A stretch of 34,073 bases of DNA from a virus. The stretch covers positions 1 through 34,073 of the IMG/VR virus record IMGVR_UViG_3300011013_000047. The stretch is one strand, 5' to 3'. A program made the position numbers and the translations under genes. The notes under the pieces are model-generated. The model saw only the letters and a program-made list of their open reading frames with translations, made no database searches and had not been told where the DNA came from. Each line of letters starts with the position of its first letter. Within the stretch, counting starts at the first letter, position 1. Shown here piece by piece: positions 26,606 to 34,073 of this stretch.

Positions 26606-28803
26606 TGGCAAGAACATTAAGAACAGTAATTACCAATTTTTCTTCAGGTGAACTTAATCCTTTATTAGCAACTCGTACAGATGTAGGTTCATATTTTCAA
26701 GGTGCAAAATCTTGTCGTAATTTTGCTTTATTAGCAGAAGGTGGTTTGATGAGACGACCAGGTACAACTTATTTAGCAACTTTACCTGCGGAATCAAGAT
26801 TAATTCCATTTATATTTTCAGATGATGAAGTAGCTATTATAGCTTTATCTAATAATAGAATGGATGTTTATAATACATCAGGTACAGTTTTAACTTCAAA
26901 TTATACAACTAATTGTAATTGGGCAACTGCTCAATTATTTGAATTAAACTTTGCTCAATTTGGAGATACAATATTTATAACTCATAGAGCTAATCCAATA
27001 AGAAAAATATTTAGATCTTCAGCTACAGCTTTTACAGTTAATACTTTTTCTTTTGATACACATTCATCTGGGTATCCTATTTATCAACCTTATTATAAAT
27101 ATGCAGATACTACGACTACTATTTCTACTAGTGGTACTAGTGGTTCAGTTACTGTTACAGCAAGTGCTGATACTTTTGCAGCAACTTGGGTAGGATTAAA
27201 TATTAGAAAAAATAAAAAAACTATGACTATAACTGCCTATACTAATCCTACAACAGTTACAGCTACAGTTAACGAAACACTTACCAACACAACTGCAACT
27301 ACTGAATGGGATGAACAATCTATTTCTACATTAAGAGGACATCCACAAGCAGTAACTTTTCATAATAATAGATTATGGTTTGGTGGTCTTAATTCTAGAC
27401 CTGCTGCTATAATGGCATCTAAAGTTTCTGAATATACTAGTTTTGATTTAGGTACATCATTAGCAGATGAAGCAATAGATTTAGATATATCTGGAGATCA
27501 AGTTAATGAAGTAAGACATATGTTATCAGGAAAAGATTTATTAATTTTTACAGATGGTGGAGAATATTATGTTCCTGTTTCTTCAGATAATACTATTACT
27601 CCAGCTAACATAACTATTCAAAGACAAACACCTTATGGTATATCTAGAACAGCTCCTAAAATGTTTGATCAAGCAGCAGGATTTGTTCAAAAAAATGGTA
27701 AAGCAATTAGAGAATTTATTTATTCAGATATTGAAGATGGTTATAAATCTACAGCTGTATCTATTCTTGCTCAACATTTAATTGATAGCCCTAAAGAAAT
27801 TACTATTTTAAAAGGTAATAGCACAAGACCAGAGCAGTATGCTTTTTTTTTAAATAATGGTGCTACACACTCAGGTAAATTATCTGTATTTCATTCTGTT
27901 AGAGATGAAAAAATAGCAGGATGGACTTTATGGAGTACAAGAACTGGAGACACTTATCAATCAATTGTTAGTTTAAATGAAAATTTAATTACTTGTGTTA
28001 AACGATCTTTAAATGGAAGCACAGTATATACATTAGAAAAATTTGCAGATGAAGATACTACAACACTTGATTGTCAAACTAGTTCAACTTTAAATCAAAG
28101 AGGTACACCTTTAGTTAAAGGTGCTTCTCAATCTACATCAGGAGCTGTGTTAATTACTGATGGATTTACTTCTGCTCCAGTTGTAAATGAAACATTTACT
28201 ATTGCAGGTAATGCTACAGAATATACTATATCTTCATTAGTAGATAATAGTGGTGGTACTTATACATTAACATTAAATAAAAATTTAGCAGCAACTCCAG
28301 CAGATAATGCTGTTATTACATTTACTAAAGGATTTTTACATACAGTTAATGGCATATATACTAATGAGTCTATTAATGCTGTAGAAGGTAATAGTTCGTT
28401 AGGAGCTTTTACAGTTACAGCATCAGATACTGTAACTTTAATTAATGCTCCAAGAGCTACCGCAGTTAAAATAGGATTTAATTATATTCCAACAGTTGAA
28501 ACAATGCCAATTGATAAAGAATTACCAGAAGGCCCATTAACAGGATTGCCAAGACGTATTTCAAAAGCTATTATAGATATTAATACAACATTAGATATGA
28601 CAGTTAAAGCAGCAGATACAACTGCCAAATCATTAGTAGTACAACAAGTATCAGATCAAATTGGTGCAGATCTTATAGCTGTTACTTCTAAAAAAGAATT
28701 TTTCTTTTTAGGTTATGATAAAAGTCCAACAATAACTATTTCTCAAGATGATCCATTACCTATGAAATTATTGGGAATGTCCGTGGAGGTCGTATTTGCA
28801 TAA
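26605..28803 (+). CDS. Tail tubular protein B (T7 gp12-like nozzle)
   Basis: 732 residues, almost all beta. The N-terminus TVITNFSSGELNPLLATRTD then SCRNFALLAEGGLMRRPGTT is the usual signature of gp12/tail tube B. Also seen are HPQAVTFHNNRLWFGGLNSR and FTDGGEYYVPVSSD; GPLTGLPRRISKAIIDINTT lies towards the C-terminus. Six copies would form the tail nozzle. It is coupled to both neighbours by TAATG. Confidence 0.92.
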   Translation: MARTLRTVITNFSSGELNPLLATRTDVGSYFQGAKSCRNFALLAEGGLMRRPGTTYLATLPAESRLIPFIFSDDEVAIIALSNNRMDVYNTSGTVLTSNYTTNCNWATAQLFELNFAQFGDTIFITHRANPIRKIFRSSATAFTVNTFSFDTHSSGYPIYQPYYKYADTTTTISTSGTSGSVTVTASADTFAATWVGLNIRKNKKTMTITAYTNPTTVTATVNETLTNTTATTEWDEQSISTLRGHPQAVTFHNNRLWFGGLNSRPAAIMASKVSEYTSFDLGTSLADEAIDLDISGDQVNEVRHMLSGKDLLIFTDGGEYYVPVSSDNTITPANITIQRQTPYGISRTAPKMFDQAAGFVQKNGKAIREFIYSDIEDGYKSTAVSILAQHLIDSPKEITILKGNSTRPEQYAFFLNNGATHSGKLSVFHSVRDEKIAGWTLWSTRTGDTYQSIVSLNENLITCVKRSLNGSTVYTLEKFADEDTTTLDCQTSSTLNQRGTPLVKGASQSTSGAVLITDGFTSAPVVNETFTIAGNATEYTISSLVDNSGGTYTLTLNKNLAATPADNAVITFTKGFLHTVNGIYTNESINAVEGNSSLGAFTVTASDTVTLINAPRATAVKIGFNYIPTVETMPIDKELPEGPLTGLPRRISKAIIDINTTLDMTVKAADTTAKSLVVQQVSDQIGADLIAVTSKKEFFFLGYDKSPTITISQDDPLPMKLLGMSVEVVFA

Positions 28804-29318
28804 TGAGTGCTGATCCAGTAACAATGATGATTATATCTGCTTCTGTGCAAACAGTTGGTAAAATGGCAGAAATCAAAGCAGCTAAAGAAGCTGCTGCTAT
28901 TAGACAACAATCTTATGAATTAGAAATGAAACAAGCAACTCTTAAAGGAGAAATAGATGCTAATGATAGAAAAGAAGTTTATCTAGCACAATTAGCTAAT
29001 AACAAAGCAGTAGCAAGTGGATCTGGATATGATGGTTACAGCCCAAGTTTTACTAACATACAACATATGACTAAAAAAATTGCAGATAAAGATGTTGGTA
29101 CTATTAGATTAAATACCGCAATAGGTGTTAATAAACTTTCATTATCTGCACAAGCAGAAGCAAGTGCAACTAAAGCACAAGTGTTTGGTGGTTATGTAAG
29201 TATTATTAGTACAGGAATAACAACAAAGGCAAAAGCAGATGCTTATAGTGCGAAAAAAACTAAAAAAAATTATCCTACTTATAGTAGTGATGATGATGGT
29301 ACAGGATACTCAACTTAA
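28803..29318 (+). CDS. Internal virion protein (T7 gp14-like)
   Basis: 171 residues. A membrane-prone N-terminus (VTMMIISASVQTVGKMA) is followed by a long Ala/Lys/Gln helix (AKEAAAIRQQSYELEMKQAT) and ASGSGYDGYSPSFTNIQHMT. This is the internal virion protein B shape: a small helical protein that, on ejection, would form the outer-membrane end of the DNA channel. The position after tail tube B fits T7 order. Confidence 0.75.
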   Translation: MSADPVTMMIISASVQTVGKMAEIKAAKEAAAIRQQSYELEMKQATLKGEIDANDRKEVYLAQLANNKAVASGSGYDGYSPSFTNIQHMTKKIADKDVGTIRLNTAIGVNKLSLSAQAEASATKAQVFGGYVSIISTGITTKAKADAYSAKKTKKNYPTYSSDDDGTGYST

Positions 29319-29319
29319 T

Positions 29320-32300
29320 ATGGCAATAGATACAGGTAAAAAAACAGTTCAATTAAAACCAAGTGCTGGTGACAGTATAGGGATTCCTCAAGTTAATGAT
29401 AAAAATTACATTACTGAATCTATTAAACCTATAACAGAAATTACAGATACATATTTAGAATTAGCTGCATTAAATCACGGAGCTACTTTTAAAAATGATT
29501 TTTATAAAAAAACAGGAGAAACTTATAGAGAGTTTAAAAAATTACATAAAAATAATCCAGAACAAATGAAAGCAGTTACAGATGCGTACACAAAATCAAC
29601 TGTAGATAATACTCCCTTAGTTTATAAAGAATTTGCTGTTAATATTTTAGCTAATAACAATATGGCTGCTATGAATTTAGCTACTGTTAATAGAACAAGA
29701 TTAGATAATGAAATGCTTTTAGATGGAAGCAATGAATCTCTTAAAGATGGACAAGGACTTTATTCTGAAAATTTAAGTAATATTGCTGATTCTGATTTAG
29801 AACCAGGAAATAAAATTACTGAAATTAATAACATTTATATGACTAGTGAAATGTATCAATTAAATGAAAAATTAGGAGATAGAAAAAAACATTTATTAGA
29901 TACAGAATTAGAATCTCAAAGTGATTATATAAAAAAAGTAGAAGATGAAATTCTTAATGCAGATATAGAAAGATTATTTGCTATAATGAAATCAGTTGAT
30001 TCTGACGATGCTCTTACTATTCTTGATTCTTTTGCTAAAGGAAAAGATTTATATCCACCTGAATTTGGATCTAATGTACAAGAAGATGATTTAAACAATG
30101 CTATGTTTCAAGATAGAAATAAATGGTTAAAAGATTCAGATAATAGAGAAAAAATAGTTGATGGAGCATTATCTAAATATAGAAAATGGAATAATGAAAA
30201 TTTATCTAACAATACAAAAAATTCTATGCCTTGGGAAGTATATAAAGAACAAGGTAATTTTTTATTTCCAGGTGCTTTAAAACACGGAGTAATTACTGAT
30301 GTGCATACTAAAGTAATGGAAATTCCAAATATGGAAATTAATTCTAAAGAATATTGGGAAGCTACTGATTATGTACAAGAAATAAAAGATATACAAGCAA
30401 AAATTTCTAAAAAACTAGCATCTTCAAATAAACACCCTGTTGATTTAAATTTTAAAAACGCTAAAGAAGAAACATTGTTTGCTGATACTTTATTAAAAAA
30501 TTATAATATTACAAATGCAGATGTAATTGCAGATGTTAATAATCCTATTGGAAATCTTGTAGCTAATATATTAAAAACAGAAAATATTTTACCTACTATT
30601 GTTACAGACAGATTAAATAAAAATATTATTGCTAGTTATGATGCAGATGGAATTATAGAAGGTTTTCAAGCAGATCTAAGATTAGCTAAATTTTTTAGTT
30701 CAGATAATATGTTTCCAGGGCTTGGTATGTCAGATGAAATGAAATTTGGCTTAGCTAATGGCGTAGAAAATGCTGATAAATTTAAAGCTATTGAAATAAT
30801 GAAAGCTTTTAAAAATAAAGATATGGAAGCAACTATATTAAATTTTACAGAACAATATTCTAATGATCCTGAAAGATGGCATTTTACAGGAGGTATAGGA
30901 CTTGATGCTGCAATTATTGCAGGGCCTATGCCTTATTTAGATCATAAATTAGATTCATTAGAAGCTGCTTCAGATGCTAATTGGTTTTGGAAATTTATGC
31001 CAGGAGCAGAAGAAAATATTTATACTAAACATTTATTAAAAGCCGATGATTCTACTACTTTTGGTTGGCACGATGCTTCTGATATTGTTCCAATACACGC
31101 AAAAGCTAAAATAACAGAAATGTTAATTAATGAATTAGCTATTATTGCTCCTAATATGAATATTGATATATGGGATAAAAGTAATAATGCTTTAATGAAT
31201 AAAGCTTGGGAAAGAACAAAACAAAAATTATTAAATGAAAATTGGAGAATTACTACACACACATCAGATGGTCAACCTAAAATGCAAAAAAATAGTTATG
31301 AATCAGTATTTGGCAATTTAGATTCTAATGATGTTTATGCTTCAATTAATGCAGATTTTTCTGCTTTATCTAATGATGAAAAAATAAGCAAATGGGGATC
31401 TACAGATGATAATGTATGGAAAGATGTTTTTAAAAAATGGGCTGATAATGATCAAGGCGATAATACTAGGTTTAATAATGATAATATACATATGGAAATT
31501 AAACCTACAGGTAATAATTATAAAGGTTTACCTGAATTTAAATTAACAGTTTGGAAAGATAATGAATTTATTACTATAGAAGATTCTTTTTACCCTAATG
31601 GTTGGGATAATATTACTAATGAAAATGCTCCAACTTCTCACGGACAAATTGTTCATAATGCAACTAAAGAAACTTATGAAAAATTTTTAAAATTTACAGA
31701 AAAACACGGAATAGATTTACCTGATGATAAAGCTCATTGGATAAAAAGAGGAATGTTTGGATTAATTAAAATGGGTTACAATTTATCAGATTGGAGATTT
31801 TATCCAGATTGGCCATTATTAAATGATGTACCAGCAGAAATTAGACCTTTTGCTTTATTAATGAAAATGGCTGGAGTAGATATAGATATAAGAAAAGTAC
31901 AAACAGATTTAATGGAAGTTAATAAAGTAGCTGTAGATCATTTAAGTTTAAATGAAAAAATTAAAAAGAATATAAATTTATCTAATGCAGAAAAAAACAC
32001 AGAAGCTATTTACAGTCCTGCAGACACACCTTTTAGTAATAGCATTATGAGTTTATCTTTTAAAAATTTTGCATTAGAAAATTATAAAGATACTTCACAA
32101 GCTTTAACTTATAGAACTAATAACTGGGCAGCTGTTTCTTCAGCTGATTGGGATGGTGAAATAGATGTTAAATATAAAAGAGATAGTAGAAAGTTTGCAG
32201 TATTTGCTCATCCTAAAAATAGTATTAGAGCTGCTGTTAAATCTATTTTAAATCATTCAAGTTTAACTGCAAAATTAAATAACATAGATAAAAGATTTAG

Positions 32301-32580
32301 TGACCATCCTACTTATGAAGAAATTTTTACAATGTATGCTGAAGATACTGCTTCTTATTTAACAGCTTTAACAACACATACTAATTTTAAACCTTCTGAT
32401 ACAGTAGATTTATTAGATAAAAACGCATTACATAGTTTATTAAAACTTATTACACAACACGAAATGGGATTTGAAACATATAAAAATAAAAATTTTAATT
32501 CTAATTTTGTAGATGCAGTTATTATGGAAGGAATTAATTTAGCTATACAATCATACGAAGGTCGATTGGGAGAATTATAA
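29320..32580 (+). CDS. Internal virion protein (T7 gp15-like), large
   Basis: 1086 residues from ATG at 29320, which begins one base after the previous stop; an upstream start at 29239 would lie wholly in another gene. Long charged helices (GDRKKHLLDTELESQSDYIK, ADFSALSNDEKISKWGS) with no catalytic signature seen. Length and position match the second ejected protein of the T7 core, which lines the periplasmic part of the DNA ejection channel. It lacks a good ribosome site, so translation is probably coupled. Confidence 0.75.
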   Translation: MAIDTGKKTVQLKPSAGDSIGIPQVNDKNYITESIKPITEITDTYLELAALNHGATFKNDFYKKTGETYREFKKLHKNNPEQMKAVTDAYTKSTVDNTPLVYKEFAVNILANNNMAAMNLATVNRTRLDNEMLLDGSNESLKDGQGLYSENLSNIADSDLEPGNKITEINNIYMTSEMYQLNEKLGDRKKHLLDTELESQSDYIKKVEDEILNADIERLFAIMKSVDSDDALTILDSFAKGKDLYPPEFGSNVQEDDLNNAMFQDRNKWLKDSDNREKIVDGALSKYRKWNNENLSNNTKNSMPWEVYKEQGNFLFPGALKHGVITDVHTKVMEIPNMEINSKEYWEATDYVQEIKDIQAKISKKLASSNKHPVDLNFKNAKEETLFADTLLKNYNITNADVIADVNNPIGNLVANILKTENILPTIVTDRLNKNIIASYDADGIIEGFQADLRLAKFFSSDNMFPGLGMSDEMKFGLANGVENADKFKAIEIMKAFKNKDMEATILNFTEQYSNDPERWHFTGGIGLDAAIIAGPMPYLDHKLDSLEAASDANWFWKFMPGAEENIYTKHLLKADDSTTFGWHDASDIVPIHAKAKITEMLINELAIIAPNMNIDIWDKSNNALMNKAWERTKQKLLNENWRITTHTSDGQPKMQKNSYESVFGNLDSNDVYASINADFSALSNDEKISKWGSTDDNVWKDVFKKWADNDQGDNTRFNNDNIHMEIKPTGNNYKGLPEFKLTVWKDNEFITIEDSFYPNGWDNITNENAPTSHGQIVHNATKETYEKFLKFTEKHGIDLPDDKAHWIKRGMFGLIKMGYNLSDWRFYPDWPLLNDVPAEIRPFALLMKMAGVDIDIRKVQTDLMEVNKVAVDHLSLNEKIKKNINLSNAEKNTEAIYSPADTPFSNSIMSLSFKNFALENYKDTSQALTYRTNNWAAVSSADWDGEIDVKYKRDSRKFAVFAHPKNSIRAAVKSILNHSSLTAKLNNIDKRFSDHPTYEEIFTMYAEDTASYLTALTTHTNFKPSDTVDLLDKNALHSLLKLITQHEMGFETYKNKNFNSNFVDAVIMEGINLAIQSYEGRLGEL

Positions 32581-34073
32581 TGTCATCATTATATATGCCT
32601 TTTGCTCAAACATCTGAACAAGATGAAAAGCAAAGAATTGAAAATAAAACTGCTCAAACGTGGAGCAGTAAAGATTGGTGGACAGGTTTTAAAGAAGAAA
32701 ATTTATTTGCTAAAACTTATGAATGGATGAAAGATAATTCTGATTTTCCTGCAGAAGAAAATTATATACCTGAAGATGATCCTCAATTAAAAAATTATAA
32801 AGACTATATGCAGCATTTTTATTTTAGTCAAAGTAAAATGGAAACAGCAGCTATAATAGCTAAATTAAAAAAACACGCAGAAAATAATTACGCATCTCCT
32901 TGGTATCATTTAGGTAGAGTAACAGGAGCTTTTGCAGATCCATCTACTGCATTATTATTTACTAAAGTAGGACAAGCAGCTAAAGTTTTTGGCACAGCAT
33001 TAGTTGGAGAAGAATTATTAAAACAAAATATGGATTCAATGAGAGATGATAATTATGTACCTTATGTAGCAGCAGCTGGTTATGGTATTCCTCTTATTCT
33101 TAATAAATTAGCTAATGGTAATATTACGCCAAAAACTGCTAAAGAAACTAAACAATTAGATGCAGAATGGAATGGCACTTTATATAGAGGAACAGGTGAA
33201 AATGCAAAAATAAAATTTACTCCTACATTTAAAGAATTAGAAGGTTTAGAAACTAGTGCTTTTGGAACAGGAATTTATCTTTCGGAAAGTAAAGCACTAG
33301 CTTCAGAATACGGATCAACATTAACTAAATATGTTTCTAATTTAAAAAATGTATATAAACTTACTACAGATGCTGATGTTGTAGAATTATTTAAAAAAGC
33401 TGGTGTTAAAAATGCTGAACATTATTATAAAACATTAAAAGAATTACCAACAAAAGAAGCACAAATACAACATCAAAAAACATTTGAAATTCCTGCTTGG
33501 AAAAAAGCAAGAGAATGGGTAGAAAAAAATAATTATGATGGTGTAAAAATTCAATTTAAAAAAAGAAAAACATCTAAAGATTTAATTGAATATGCAAGAC
33601 TTCAAAAAAGATTTGATATAAATCAAACAATAGTTTTTAAAGAAGCTTCATTAATTAAACAAACTAGTACACCTTCAAAATTATATGAAGATGGTCAATT
33701 TGTTAATCCTAATAAATTAGATAAACCTCCTAGCGGAGTTGGAGCTGAAGGAGTTAGTACCACTAAATTATCTACTCCTCAAAAAAGATTAGAAGGAGAA
33801 GCATTTGTTAAATCTAAATTATGGTTGTTTGGTGAAGAAGGGCCTTGGACTCCAGTTTTTAGAGTTACTAAATCTATATCTTCTAATGCAAGAAATATGA
33901 TTGCTAACATATTAGATACTCCTTTATTAAAATTAAAAAATACAAAAGAATGGGGATTTGAAGCAACTAATACATCATTAGAAACACAATTAAGAATGAT
34001 GGAATTAGGTGTTTTAAACAGTATGAGAGAAATTAAAGAATTTTATTTAAAATATCTTGAAAGAACAAAGCAA
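32580..34073 (+). CDS. Internal virion protein (T7 gp16-position) with ADP-ribosyltransferase-like insert, partial
   Basis: ATG at 32580 in the previous stop (TAATG); 498 codons are open to the window end, with no stop. Residues 1-190 are helical (SPWYHLGRVTGAFADPSTAL, VPYVAAAGYGIPLILNKLA). Residues about 195-360 look like an inserted ADP-ribosyltransferase domain: LYRGTG at 201-206, AFGTGIYLSESKALASEYG near 227-245 and VSNLKNVYKL. NNYDGVKIQF (Y319-D320-G321) and QTIVFKEASLIK at 349-360 follow. The order R-G, G-x-G-x-Y-x-S, YDGV, VVF-like strand matches the ART fold, but the catalytic Glu cannot be fixed by eye. After it the helical body resumes. The protein would be ejected into the host. 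Confidence 0.7.
   Translation, partial: MSSLYMPFAQTSEQDEKQRIENKTAQTWSSKDWWTGFKEENLFAKTYEWMKDNSDFPAEENYIPEDDPQLKNYKDYMQHFYFSQSKMETAAIIAKLKKHAENNYASPWYHLGRVTGAFADPSTALLFTKVGQAAKVFGTALVGEELLKQNMDSMRDDNYVPYVAAAGYGIPLILNKLANGNITPKTAKETKQLDAEWNGTLYRGTGENAKIKFTPTFKELEGLETSAFGTGIYLSESKALASEYGSTLTKYVSNLKNVYKLTTDADVVELFKKAGVKNAEHYYKTLKELPTKEAQIQHQKTFEIPAWKKAREWVEKNNYDGVKIQFKKRKTSKDLIEYARLQKRFDINQTIVFKEASLIKQTSTPSKLYEDGQFVNPNKLDKPPSGVGAEGVSTTKLSTPQKRLEGEAFVKSKLWLFGEEGPWTPVFRVTKSISSNARNMIANILDTPLLKLKNTKEWGFEATNTSLETQLRMMELGVLNSMREIKEFYLKYLERTKQ

Noticed and set aside
29239-29319. Upstream start of the 1086-residue internal virion protein
   Set aside because: It would lie fully inside the preceding gene in another frame; the ATG at 29320 follows the stop directly.
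1-34073. CRISPR array, insertion sequence, integrase or attachment site
   Set aside because: No regularly spaced repeats, transposase or integrase motifs, or long terminal inverted repeats were seen on reading both strands.

Overview
The window reads as most of the genome of a small, AT-rich, lytic podovirus with a T7-like virion and no T7-like replication genes. The short gene list, about 34 kb size, low G+C, absence of any DNA or RNA polymerase, primase or integrase in the window, and the terminase-portal-capsid-tail tube-internal virion order resemble the marine pelagiphages of the HTVC010P type that infect SAR11 bacteria. Host and type are inferred from layout and composition, not from a database match. 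Coding sequence is open at both edges (a tail protein at base 1, an internal virion protein at base 34073), so the contig looks like an arbitrarily opened, nearly complete genome.

Layout. (1) 1-4063, plus: tail and receptor-interaction proteins with LamG/SPRY-like and DUF7483-like folds. (2) 4091-7642, plus: a tightly overlapping lysis and membrane module with a metallophosphoesterase, a T7-lysozyme-type amidase, a holin-like protein, a spanin-like trio including a 58-residue lipoprotein, and several microproteins. (3) 7700-17260, minus: the early region. It holds SSB, a putative single-strand annealing protein, a winged-helix protein, a YqaJ-type exonuclease, a MazG-like protein, two helix-turn-helix regulators, a DUF932 protein and a dense run of 40-75 residue proteins overlapping by ATGA or TAATG. 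(4) 17261-17739: the divergent gap between early and late genes, filled by a large folded RNA candidate. (5) 17740-34073, plus: small terminase, HNH (Ref-like) nuclease, large terminase, portal, Bbp19-like protein, scaffold, capsid, decoration-like protein, tail tubes A and B, and three internal virion proteins.

How the parts work together. SSB, annealing protein and YqaJ exonuclease form a complete phage recombination set, so replication probably leans on host polymerases plus recombination. The late genes follow T7 virion order, with a strong hairpin after the capsid/decoration pair that could lower expression of the tail genes. Lysis combines amidase, holin and spanins.

Most notable points. 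(a) About 440 nt of plus-strand sequence just upstream of the small terminase folds into three consecutive three-way-junction modules and, with the terminase gene, forms a unit closed by an intrinsic terminator. (b) A compact 68-nt three-way junction followed by U6 lies at the end of the SSB operon. (c) The last, incomplete internal virion protein carries an embedded ADP-ribosyltransferase-like domain, which would make it a candidate effector ejected with the DNA. (d) Structured non-coding stretches also occur at 11168-11372, 16494-16588 and 18116-18300. At least sixteen small genes shorter than 60 codons were found by reading junctions between genes.
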